Shown here one piece after another: positions 47,907 to 60,134 of a stretch of DNA of 64,000 nucleotides. Positions within the stretch are counted from its first letter, which is position 1, and every line of letters begins with the position of its first letter. Both the position numbers and the translations under genes were made by a program. The stretch spans positions 157,762 to 221,761 of the forward strand of contig JALMLS010000097.1 of assembly GCA_038496445.1 (NCBI GenBank). Reading direction: 5' to 3'. This DNA comes from Trichosphaerium sp. ATCC 40318 (lineage: Eukaryota > Discosea > Flabellinia > Trichosidae). Below the pieces are notes generated by a model. The model did not search any database and was not told the DNA's origin. It saw nothing but the letters and a program-made list of their open reading frames with translations.

Positions 47907-49855
47907 TTAGTTTTCGTCCATTGCAGTATCATCATCATCGTTGTCTCCTTCATCTCCTGCTGCAGGAGGTTTCTTATCTGTAGTAGCATTCTCCATAGCC
48001 TCTTTTTCTTGTTGTTCTTTGACAGCTTGTTCTTGCCAATCCTCACCGCCTTCATACTTGCCAAAGCGGCTCTTAACCGAGTTGTGACTGAATAAATCAA
48101 CAACGCGAGGTTGTGGCCAATTTTCTCCCATGACAACAGTACCACACGCCAAGATACCGAATAAATCAGGGCAAAACGACAAGGACAATACAGGTCCCTA
48201 ATGGAACATGTTAAACGTCTAGACTTAATATTAATTGGTGAGCATTGAACGTACCAATTTCTCAGAACGCTTAAAGACAAGCGCAGGCTTCGATAAATCA
48301 TCCAGATCGAACACCTTCATAGGTGCCTTGTCATCCATTGATCTACTACCAGTAGCAATAATTGTTGGAATATGTGGATGTAATGCGACATCAGTGAGGT
48401 CCTAGTTAAAATAAATATTGGATTCTTCAATTTTGACACTTTTGGTTTTTTAAATCTTTTAGCTTTGAAAAACACTCTCGACGTACACCTGGATGTGCTT
48501 TGAATGTATTCAAAGGCTTAACTGCTGTACGGACATCGTATATGCAAATATAACCGGTATCTGTACCACACAAGAGAATGTTTGGCTTGCCGAATAGCCA
48601 ATGAACGACTTCAACATCTGCATTCACGTTATATATTTGTCCTGGTTTATCAGCACGGACATCCCATACTGCCAGTGTCTTATCATAAGATCCAGTGGCC
48701 TATTAAATAATGTAAGCACGAAAAAAAAATAGGACGATAACTCTAGAGAAACAAAAAAAAAAAAGAACGTACCATTACGGAGCTGTCAGAAAGATGCCAT
48801 TCAACATCTGACACCTCTTGTTGGTGGTGTGTGAATGTCTTAACACATGTAGCAGTCATCAAATCCCACAATTTAATATTTGTATCAGCAGAAGCACTGG
48901 CAAGTACGTTTCTTTGTAATTTATTCCAAGATAGACCAATGACAGCTTCAGTGTGACTGTCGTCTTTAAGTAAGTCAGGATCATTTGGACGTTCTGGTCC
49001 ACCGAGTGTAGCAAATGGAGAAGGTGCGTCCATGACATCCAAGTTCCAAAGTTCTACACCTGGCTCCATGGTTGCCACTGCGCAGAAGTTTCCTTTTTGT
49101 ACGTTCGCTACTGTGTCCAGATATTCAATCGCGTTCGGAAAGGACACCATATCGTAGTAGTGATGAACGTATTGATTGTCTTGTTCTGGTTCAACAAGCA
49201 CAACATCCACGTGACTCATTTGTTCATCTTTTTACAAACAAAGTGTAAGTGCGTTGAAACGAACTGTATTTTAGTTGTACTAACCAGCAGCACCAACCAA
49301 GAGAGCTGTATCTGATGGTAAAATCATGTCCTCTTCGAGGTCCATTTCTTCAATCTGTGTTTTGCCTTTTGGTTAACAAACAACGTGTGCGTAATAAAAT
49401 TAATTAAAATAGCTCGTTTTACGTACGGCTACGCTCAGTTGTGTCTCATCTATGTCTAGAGCATTGGTTAGTGTGGGGTTTTTTTTTTTGTTTGTACAAG
49501 CTCTGTTTTTACGTACATGTTGTAGGGTTACCATGCTTATCTTTGCCGGGTTCAGTAATACCCACCTGACCACTCGCTTCAGCTCTAAAAAACAAATTAA
49601 CGCACTAGACATCAATACGCAGTCGTACCCTTTGGCGATCTCCTCTGCGGTTCCGCTATTGAATCTGAAAAGAATTTAGATGAGAATGGCAGAAGAAATA
49701 AAGGATTTTTAACGTAATAACGCCACTACTACGTCGAATATTATATAAAAGCGTAAAAACAAACTATCTGAACAATAATATAATCTGAACATTTTCTACC
49801 TTTTTGGATGCCCTTCAAGGGTGTCACAGGGTACCCAGCACAACGAGGTGATCAT
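47907..49855 (-). CDS. PWP1: WD40 ribosome-biogenesis protein PWP1
   Basis: WD-repeat factor for 60S rRNA processing. The start MITSLCWVPCDTLEGHPKR matches the family. DLEEDMILPSDTALLVGAA-like acidic lead-in is followed by VVLVEPEQDNQYVHHYYDMV, FPNAIEYLDTVANVQKGNF, ATMEPGVELWNLDVMDA, EAVIGLSWNKLQRNVLASAS, ADTNIKLWDLMTATCVKTF, HHQQEVSDVEWH, SGSYDKTLAVWDV-like exon, VVHWLFGKPNILLCGTDTGY and the C-terminal FCPDLFGILACGTVVMGENW. A Glu/Asp-rich tail ends the protein. At least eight introns. Divergent from the EF-hand gene. Confidence 0.88.
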
Positions 49856-50417
49856 TTTGGAGTTTTTTAGAGGCTTTTCACAACCAATCGCTTAATCGTT
49901 TTCTCATTAAGGCACTACATCAACTAGTTACATTCTTGTTGGTATCAGTCGCTGTTTGCTGTGCTTGTCTATAACTTTCGGAAACCCTTTGCAATAGTGC
50001 TAGGTGGTTGACCCTAGTACGAAAGTGCAAGAGCTCAAAGAGAATCTCAGACTGTTTGTCTATCTAATGCACGTGACAGTATCGCATCCTGCCACTAAAC
50101 CACGCACTTCGTAGTATTGCAATGTGATTATTTACGTCACGTGTCATTGCCCTATTCAAAGCAATACTCTAGTCAACATTGAGAAGCTAAATTGATATCA
50201 GGCAAGACTCTTTTAGAACACGTGCTAGTCTTAACCTGCTGTTCAATTAATATACCTGACTTTTCACAATACAATACACACTCTCGTGTTAGAGCGAATA
50301 TCAAGGCAAGATATCAAAACAAAGCTCGTGGTAAGCCACATAAGCCACAAGCGTCGCATGTTAAGGCACTTAGTCACTGCATTTATTTACTATTTCATAC
50401 AGATCAATACACCAGTT
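49856..50417. promoter_or_regulatory. Divergent promoter of PWP1 and the EF-hand gene with two CACGTG boxes
   Basis: 562 bp between start codons. Perfect CACGTG palindromes lie at 50070-50075 and 50138-50143, both nearer the EF-hand gene. Such E-boxes bind bHLH factors in fungi and often mark ribosome-biogenesis or metabolic promoters. Confidence 0.5.
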
Positions 50418-51231
50418 ATGGGTAATAAACCAGCAAAAGGAGCTTCCAAAGGAGAATTGAAGACTCTCTTAAAAAATACAAACTTTGATAAAAATGAGCT
50501 GTCTGCGATAATGGATGAGTTTAAACGTATGGATACTGATAACTCTGGGGACTTGGACAAAGGTAAAGATACCCATTTTGTCAGACCTTTAATTTAAATT
50601 ACTTTCCTAGCCGAATTTACAACGCTAATAATGGGTCACATCAAGAATTGCTCTAAGGAAACAGCCGAAAAGCTCTTTGGGGTAAGTCGCAACGTTAAAA
50701 ATGCCGTTTAATGAACTAAATAGAACTTCGACGCTGATGGCGACGGTACAGTGTCTTTTAAAGGTAAGAAAAGCATAGAATAGAATTCTCAGTTACTAAA
50801 GAGATGTAGAACTGGCCACATCGCTCTCAGTCGTTGGAAAGGGTGACGCAAAAGACAAACTAGAGTTTATGTACGTTGAAATGCCTAAATAAAGGTTTTG
50901 TTTGGTGAACTCTAAATCTTTTATTTCACAGGTTTGATCTTTTTGACGCTGACAACAGCGGTACACTCGATGAAACTGAAGCCAAACACATAACAAACCA
51001 AATGAAAGCTGTGGCAATGGGTACACACTACAAATCTAGTAGAGCCACCCATTTTGACATTTTGGTTTTTAAGGACTGGGCAGGTCAGAAGCCGGTGCTG
51101 AGGCGTTTATCAAAGCGTTACTAGGAAAAGTAGACAAGGACGGTGATGGTGACATCACAAAGAAGGAGTGGGTCGACGGTGGATTGGGTACTCCTTCCCT
51201 ACTCGTGTTATTGGGCGCTAGTAGCTACTAG
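50418..51231 (+). CDS. Four-EF-hand calcium-binding protein, likely N-myristoylated
   Basis: About 180 residues from six or so exons. MGNKPAKGASKGELKTLL has Gly2 and Ser/Lys context for N-myristoylation. Four EF-hands are visible: DTDNSGDLDKAE, NFDADGDGTVSFKE, DADNSGTLDETE and DKDGDGDITKKE, each with the Asp-x-Asp/Asn-x-Ser/Asp-Gly loop. It resembles the calcineurin-B/recoverin/calmodulin-like group but I cannot assign one. Ends SLLVLLGASSY, a hydrophobic tail. Convergent with NOT1, 144 bp apart. Confidence 0.8.
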
Positions 51232-51374
51232 ATATCCAACCACAATAAAGCCAAAAAAAAAAAACCAGGGCAACATAATGTACTGAACATGCGAAGGGAA
51301 AAATGAATTGGGTTTTTTTTTAAGGGATTGTTTGTTTGTATATACAATTTACAAAGTGTACATTATTGTTTTTT

Positions 51375-54300
51375 TCATTCCGTGTTTTTGATGCCTTGGT
51401 TCACAGCAATACTATTGCTGACGCTGATGAATAAGTTTTCAATTTGTGGTGCACAGCGTGTGAAACTCTGTCGCCAAAAGTTATAGCGAGGATTCTTTAT
51501 CAACTCAATGAACGTGATCAGCAATCCCCACGGATGAGGTCGGTGAACAATCAGCCGTTCTACAAGCACACGTGTCACTTGCTCTTGTATTATTGCTAAA
51601 GAAAAGGCGAGTCAGTCCATTTCATATTTACCAAGTACCAAGTCAAAAAAGGAATTGTTAGCTGGTGCTGTACGTACATTGATTGGCTTCAGAGAAGAGA
51701 TACAAGAGTACGCAACTAAAGTAGTGCGTGTGGTTGTTTGGATAGCGCAGCTGATTCGCAATGGCATTCAAGAAGAGGTAGCGTCCTTCAGTGTCGAGAT
51801 CATGTGCCAGTGTACGGAATACGTCCATTGGGGCTTGAGGAGACACTTCTGGGTTCTGAGTGGCGGCAGCTTCTATAGCCTTTCGTCCAATGTACAACAC
51901 CAAAGAATTTATCAATGTGACATTGTAGGATGTACCACGTCGTTTAATCTCAGCATCCGATACATCTACAAGTCTCAATTGGGATGGCAATGTATGATGC
52001 CAGTCCTGAGGTCTTCCAGTTCTCAAGAAAGTATCAAGAGGTTGCTTCAATGCGCCCAAAGCACGAGTGAAATCGGAAAGAATCTTTGGTCTTTCTTTAA
52101 TCTCAGGCAACAAATCCACCTTCAAATTAGGCGTGAATGGGTCTGGTAGACGCATCGATCTAGGGAACGCTGAAAGGATAAGGTTGCGCATCTGTATACA
52201 AGAAGGAGGAATGTGGTTGCAGAAGCTGAAGTGATAGTCGCACAAGAACTCTGGGAAATCATGCAACAACACCAACAGTACCCTAATCAAAAAAACTTAG
52301 TACAAAACGAGTATCAGATAGAGACTGTTTAAAACGCACCTCAAAGTGCCCTTGTACAGTAGACGGATTGGTGGTGTGAGATTGGCGGTACGCAAGAACG
52401 GCTCGAGGAATGTGAACAATTCGACAAGTAGGAGCTGCATGGTTGTCCAGCCTTGTTCGTTGAGCAACAACTTTGGCATAAACATCCGGTGAGATACGAG
52501 TTCAAGCCAAGCCAACGCAAATGCTGGGTAGTCAGATGGTCTGAAGGTCTTGAACATCTCAGCAAACTGTATGAGGATGTGAAAGTGGTACATCTCAAGT
52601 GCTGGATCAGGTGCATGGCACTCTGCAAGTACGCCCTTTTGGAAAATGTGAGTCCGCGACATAAAAAGGAAATACAAAACGTGAATAAACTTGTGATATG
52701 TGAACGTACAGCAATGAGTCTAAAGTAAGGCCGTTGATTGAATTTAAGACCATTGTCACTTGCTCTGTAGTCGGCTTCCATGACTTCTGAAATAACACCA
52801 AGAATACGTTGTACCAAAGCTGGTTTTTCAGGGTAATATTTGATCAATAAAAAGACCAGTTTGGCAAACGCATCTACTGCCGCGTACGATCTAGTTGGTC
52901 GATCGTTACCGTTGGTTGAAGGGAATCCACCAGCATAAGCGTTGGCTTCCTTTTCAGCCTCGAAATAATAGCCAATAGCAAGCTTGAGAAAAGAATTAGT
53001 TTGAAGGCCCATGTGCACATTGTCGTTCATGTAAGTACCTCAGTGCACAAACGGTAAAAAGTAACTTCAGTCTTGTTCGTGCCGCCATAGCCGTAATAGC
53101 CACGGTTTTGTAACTTGTGTAGATACTCCAAATGTACTTTGGCATTGGCGCTGTTAGAGATTACGCACCACTCTTCAAAGATGGCCTTGACCTTAGGATC
53201 GACAGTGCGTCCAAACTTGTTGTTGACACTAGCCACCTTCACTTTTTCAAGAAGACCACGAACAGACTCGAATACTGCTCCCTTGTTTTGCTCTGCAATC
53301 TTTGACAATGCGATCAACGTCTCTGGTATATCAATGCGGTGAATGTCTCCGTTCTGCAATAAGTTCTTGGCTGTAAGAAAAAAAGAAAGTTAGCGCTCAG
53401 ATACACTACAAGGAGTTGCGCACTTATTATGAACTTTAGGGAGTCCAACAATACCAGGTTTTGTCCTTCTGGTTTTTGTCCAGCCTCTAGGATGTTTACA
53501 ATGTAAGCATCAACGCGTGGCATATTGAGCAGTCTGTGCGATATGAGGCCAGATAGGATTCTAGCATCCCACTTGGTGCCAGCCTCGGAGGTGATGAACC
53601 ATTTCGTAATTTCGACTCTATTCTTTGGAACGAGCATTGTCAAGCCTTCCAGGATGGCAAGGAATGTTCCACGTCGTAGCTTCTCTTCTGTCTTCAATAT
53701 AGAATTAAAAATGTCCTTGGATAGCTTCATAGACAATTCACCAGAGTTGGATGAAAGAGAAACAAGGGCAGGTACGTGGGCGATCTATTAAAAAACGGTC
53801 GTAAGCATTTTTCTCATCTAAAATTTGAGTGTTCTTTCCAAAGGACGTACATGCTTGATGATGATGTGATCTGGAGGTAAGTTCTCAATGGTGGTAACAT
53901 CATCGGTTTGCGAGTTTATGGCGTGCTGTAGCTCCGTCATTACCTTTGCGATAGCTTCCATAATTTCTTGACGAGAACGTTGTTGTGGGCCATTACGCCA
54001 ATCACCAGCACTGCCACCGCTACGATAGTAGGATGGCTCTTGACGACCTGGTGGGTTCGATGGTGGCACACCAAGGTTTTCAAAGTCTTCATAGACGGCG
54101 CGTTGTTGAGGTAGGGTTCCACCAACACGCGGTTGAAGTTGGTCAGGTAAAGCAGAAGGATACCGACCAGAGAAGAAGTAAATGTCCACATAAGGTCCAA
54201 GTCCTTGTCCTAAACCAGCACGCTCTCTGTGATTTCTTCTAGCGAGAACGGCAGGATGTAGTGCTTCGTTGATTTCTTGCATGGCTCTGGACGTGGCGGC

Positions 54301-57300
54301 ATTTTCAATAATCTTGCATAGATTATCCAAGTTCTCCGTTACAATTGTTTGCACAGCAATCTCTCGGCGTTGTGGGTCAGCCAAGTGTTGTTGAAGGACT
54401 GTTCGGATATTTGTCATTACAGCAACACGCAATGGTTCCTTAAATGTAACTGAGGTGAGAGAACCAGCGAGTTGTTTAACCATCAAGTGCGCTGCTTGTA
54501 GCATTACATTCTCATCAGGTTCAGTGGCAAAGTCCTTGAGTACCAGTTCCTTTGTGGTAACAACAGCAATTGTTACTGGTTGATCTAGCACCGGTTGGAT
54601 AGTATCCTACAAACAAGTGAGAACGCGACATTTCCAACAAAGAACAGAATGCAGGGCGTGTGTTCGTACCTTAATGGCAGTATGTACAGCAAGGTATATG
54701 AGCCGTTCTACTTCAGGAGGGATGGACAAACCAGGATTGATGCGTATTACGCCTGTACCAATATCTGCTTCAGGACCTGCAGGTACTTTTGGCCGTAGTA
54801 CAAGGTCAGCAGGTTTAATACTGCTAATCTTGGTTTCTAGCAAGTCGCACAACATCTCTACTTCAAATTTGAGGTTCTGTTTCAGTTTAGGTAATTGGTA
54901 TATAGCTGCAAGGACGCGCATAATACCCTAAATAGCCTTTATCAGCATCATTGACAAAAATAGTTGATAAAAGTAGTTTTGTATTAATACGCACCATGAC
55001 CCAAGGATTGGGTAGCTTAAAGTACTTTGAATTGACACAAGCAGCCTACAATCCATTGTGTTAGCACATAAATGAAAAAACCTTTACTAATAGACGTACA
55101 AGGATATGTCTTGTGAATGGAACAATAGCCACCATTGTCTTGTCTTTGCAAGAGTTGATTAAAATTTCCTAGCGGACAAAAAGTAAGTGCACGTGATTTC
55201 AACTAGTTTGTAATACCTTGAGTGGGAGTTGATTGTACTTGATTGGTATGTCTCTGGAGAGCGTTATGAGACCTAACCAACTTCCAAAGTTCTTCAAAAG
55301 AGTTCTATCGGAAGCATCGGTTGCAGGAGTACCACGCTTGATGAGTTTTAAAGCTGCAGCATATGTTTTTTCTAGAATCTTTTTCTCGAGCTCTTTGATG
55401 CTCAACTTCTCTACAAAACTCAAGTACGTCTTGTGAAAGTTATTTTGAGCACCAGCACGTTGTAGGACGAGGTAGTGCGCCAACCAATCATGATACTCAG
55501 GTAATAGTACTTCCTACAAATGCAAAGGTTAGCATTATACTCACAGATGGTTGTTGTAATGATACGGACCTTCATCTCTTTGACTTTGGTATCAACGTTG
55601 CCTTGTACCACATTATTGAAGATGAACTTAATCTTGTCGACTACATCTTCGGGTGGTACAAGAACATTCTCCACTTCTAGCTTACCAAGAGGGCCATACG
55701 ATGTATTCCACCTGGACTCAGGTGCTTGCGGTACACCATCGGTGGATGCCATGAGATCTTTGAACCCAGACATAGCAGGTGTGCGTGGTCGCACAGGAGG
55801 TGGTTCGTGCACGTTGTTCTCAGTAGGCGGTACAGGTTCCGTGAACGCTTCTTTCTGGGGCATTGGCAGATTGCTCGTTGGTTCCACACGCTGTATAGGC
55901 TGTTCTGGCTTTGGTGCAGCAGGTTGAGCAAATCCGTTTAGTTGGTCTAAAACAACAAGGCGTTAGAACGACGGTTGAACCAACAACAAAAAGAAAAATC
56001 ATACCATCACCTGGCATGCTTGAAGCATCTTGTCCATTTGATGCGGGCAAGTTTGGCATCTTAGCTTTTAAGTAATGAAATAGCTCTGGTTGGTGTTTCC
56101 GCAAGTGAGGTATCTGCAAAATATGGTGACAATATTGAGGCCATTCAGGTAATCTGCCTTGGAATTCTTTAACGGCTATCATACCAAAAGTAAACATCTT
56201 GCTTCCAGCAGGAGCCTAAAAATACCACTGTTAACAAAAAGCATGGTGTTGTAAACTAATAAACCTGAACGTACCTTCAGTGCCTCTAGTACATAGCGTA
56301 GTGCTATACCAAGAGGTATATAGCTCACAAGTTGATGTTGAATCAAACTTCCGAAAAATACAGCTGTTATTTTGAGTTCCTTGTCAGGGTACTTTGGGAA
56401 AAACCTTTTTGGTCACAAACATTAGCAACGAATGGAAGACAGGCTCCTAAAAACGAAAAGAATGTACCGATATTCATCAAATAAGTTGTGTATCATGCAA
56501 GCAAATATTTGTTGTTCTTCTGTAACTTGTGAGGCCTTGAATTGTTGCAACAATTTGATGAGCTCCTCGATTGTCATTTTTTCAGTGAACACACGCTGAA
56601 ACAATTTGTTCGCGATTATCTCGATACGTTTAGGGAACGCCTGTTCAAAAACCAAAGTAAGCAACCAAGTCGAACAACGCACAATATAGGTTGTTGCGAT
56701 TAATGGTAATTACAAATAGATACTAAGTTACATAGTTTAAAAAACAAACGATCGTCAACGGTTTCATTCAACCGAGGGGAATCGCCGCGCAAATCACCTC
56801 GCAGGTTCGCCATTATGCTCACATGTCTTTGTTTAGAGTAAGGTGAGCATAATGACCACCTGGTTGGTTTAGGGGAGGATGAAATGCGCTTCATTTGTAA
56901 TTACCAAATAACGCACGTCTTGTTTCAGAGGGAACGATTGGGGCACCTGGTCTGGAGGTAAATTTAGAGAGTTGAACTCTTCTAACTGCTCGGGTGTCAT
57001 AAGGCTCACATTATCTTGGAGAGCGCTCATAAAACGTCGCATAATTTCATTAGTAAGCGCTCGTGTACCAGTTGCTAAATGCAAACAGTCAGTCAAAATC
57101 AATAAAAATAAAAAAATAACACAACGAAGGTTCACGCACATGCTTGTTGAATGCGGAGTTTGACATATTCTATTAGTCTTGAAATGAAAATGTCACCTCT
57201 GCTTCTGATCATCTCCTTTAACCACATGTCCAAATTCAAGTGGCCTCTTTGTGCTGCGAGAGAACCAAGCTCAAGCGAGAACAGAACGTTCGAAGAGGAC

Positions 57301-59846
57301 TGGGCAAATGGTGAGCTGGATAAATGTAACGGTCACGAACCTCAAGAACTAGTTTAAGACCTTCCAATTCTTGTGCAATGTTTAATATGCGCGATAACGT
57401 AGCTGCATCTTGTCTCCATGCCTGCATCATGCCGTTAATGAGCACAGATGATTCCATAGCCCAAAGCTTGCGAAGAACAACGCCAGAGCTTGGATGAGAA
57501 GGGGATAAGAACACAGGTAACAATGTTTGAATTATCTCCTCTCTAAGGGTATTAGATGGTCCTTCGGGCCTGGACTGTACTACGGCTAGCAACAAAACCT
57601 AATCGAGATTTAGCACCACTATGTTTCGTTTATACACGTACTTCTGGACACTGCTTTGCAGGGTACTCAAAAACAGATCTAACAGCAGCATAACGCTCAT
57701 ACGAAAGTGTAAGCAAAGTCTCAACAAGTGAGACAGATAACCAGTTCTGAAGAATGACAGCAGTCTTAGGGGAAACATTGAGGTGAATATCCAACGAAAC
57801 CAACTTGGTAGGGGAGCACTGGAGGAGGTTGAATACTTCTGGAGGTGAATTTACGATCAACTTCAATAAGGATAGTTGGCCAGCAGTGTTCTTCCATATG
57901 TTGAAGAGCGCATCAGATGGAAATTGTTCCTTGAAGAATTACATTAATCACGGTTTCACCAATGTACAACCACCAAAAAAAAAATAAGATACCTTAGTGC
58001 CTCGGTAATACGCTGTCATGATGAACTTGAGGCCAGTCATATCGGTCAAAATAAATTCTGGGTAATCTAAACTACGCATGATCTTTGGCCACGAAACTTG
58101 TCCACACTAACACATCCACGCAGTCAGTACACCGCAGACTGTAAAGTAAAAAAGCGTACCACATCATTAATGCCATCAGCAACGACATTAGGATTCCAAG
58201 ACTTTGCACCTTCTGAGCCAAAGCTGTCATACAAAGGCTTCGAGTTGTAGAGAGGTACTGAGGTTTTTGGATTGAGCGACATGACAGTACGTGCCATCAT
58301 GCCAATCAATATTGCCAACTTCGTCTCGTTAAGTGCGCCAAACTGCTGTAGTTGCTGCAATACATTCTTGAAAGCCTCTACAGATGCAGTAGCCTTGTAT
58401 CCAAGATCCAATACAACCGCTGTGAACGAGTACGATCTCTTGAGCGCTTGAATAAATTCTCTATTGGCTTCTGGCTATTTTTACCGTCTTAGATCGGGGG
58501 CTAAAATGACATGTGTACGTACACTATTGACTTGTTGAACCAAGCCTGGATTAGTTGACGTTGAGGGCATAACTAAAGGTAAAAGTTCCGGCGGCATGTT
58601 CAATACTGGGCTTCCACCAGCAGCATCCGGTACCATATACCACTTTTTAATGTGTTCTGTGGCCACTCTATATTCGTCTTGAAAGCCTTATAAAAAAACT
58701 TAGCCTAATACAAGCGCCAACAAGAATGAGTGTTCCTCACCTGGTTCCGTCTTGAGGAAAGCCAAAAGGGAATGTATCATATTAGTAGACAGTTTATCAC
58801 GACACTTGTCAATCTCTAAGACGCTTTTCTTGAGCGTAAACCGACCTAAAGGAAAGTAAGACACAGCGTCACAATAAAAATAATTTATTTAAATTGCGCA
58901 CCAAGCTCCATTAATTTTTGATTGGATGATTTCGCGAAACTGAGATGTAACAATACCACATGCGGTAGCGAGAGACCAAGATGCTGAGCAATGTCATTCA
59001 ACTTCTCTTCAGTGAGGTGCATTGACGGGGCATGTCCTGAACGATTCCTGTTCTAGACAAACATATTAATGGATCACAAACCAACCAACCGACTTTTTTA
59101 GAATAGTAAACGGGGTTTTTAGCAAAGGAGAAATTATATTCGCTGTGGAAAACCCAGAAACAAGAAAAACAAGAATTGAAACTGGAATAAAGCGCAATTG
59201 CGTTCGTACGCTTGGGTTGGTGCCAGGGAAGGCCATTTCGAATGATTGGCAAACCATTGATACAAAATTCGGCATAGCGTACAGTTGGTTCATAAAAAGA
59301 GCGAGAACCTGATCGTTTAAGTTAATAACAGTTGCAGTGTGGTCAAAAGAAAACGATTTTTTTTTTTTTGTTCTTTGCAGAAATTTGAAACGTGGCGCCA
59401 CCAACGCATCCAGTTATGTCGGCGTAGAGTAATTGTGAGGGTAAAACAATAAAATCGTTTCAACGATGCAAATACTCATTGCAAAAGATTCCGAGCGATG
59501 TGGGGTAATTGATATAGCAAGACACTCATGTACCTGACTCCGTGCTTGATCTTTGCCAGACCTGTCCTTGAAGTCCACGAATGACAATAAGGTCCCAACA
59601 ATGTAAACCAATGTATCATCTCCATATTGTCGAACCAACTAAACGTGTTTGTGGGCGTTGATGCATCGTACTAGTTATCACACGCAGAAGGCGTTTAAAC
59701 GCCATCCTGAGTGAAAGAACAGAAGCACGCACGTTGGTAAGCTCTACCGCGTATTGCTTCGCGTTGTTATTTGTCAACTCAGCTACATAGTGGCGAATTT
59801 GCGTCGCTACGATGTTTGATATGGTGTTGCCTGAGCTTCTAAACAT
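51375..59846 (-). CDS. NOT1: CCR4-NOT complex scaffold subunit NOT1
   Basis: Scaffold of the deadenylase complex for mRNA decay. From the N-terminus ([20 protein letters not shown]) a long helical region runs to about 56200, then the CAF1-binding MIF4G domain ([60 protein letters not shown]), the CAF40-binding DUF3819 domain ([59 protein letters not shown]), and the C-terminal NOT1 module ([60 protein letters not shown]), ending NQGIKNTE. Domain order and length are normal. About thirty introns. Confidence 0.9.
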
Positions 59847-60134
59847 TTTTTATCTTGGGGTGGGGTCGTATACGTTGTTAATTCTCACGACCACACTCTA
59901 GTAATGTATGCGCTTACCACGCGCACATCGGCTGTTGTTTAAACGCCTGCGAAATTGTTTTACAGCAACAATAAGTTTAACTGTTTAAGTCGACCCAAAA
60001 ATTAATACAATACATTTACACAAGTGCCATCCATAAATAATCGTCTTATTTACGGAGGTAATCAACTATCAGCCAAGTAATTTGCGGTGATACAAATAAT
60101 CTTTTAAATTGGATGGTGCACGCTATTGTTGGTT
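59847..60134. promoter_or_regulatory. Divergent promoter of NOT1 and the VPS9 gene
   Basis: 288 bp between facing-away start codons. AT-rich (for example ttaatacaatacatttaca near 60003); no specific motif recognised. Confidence 0.35.
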
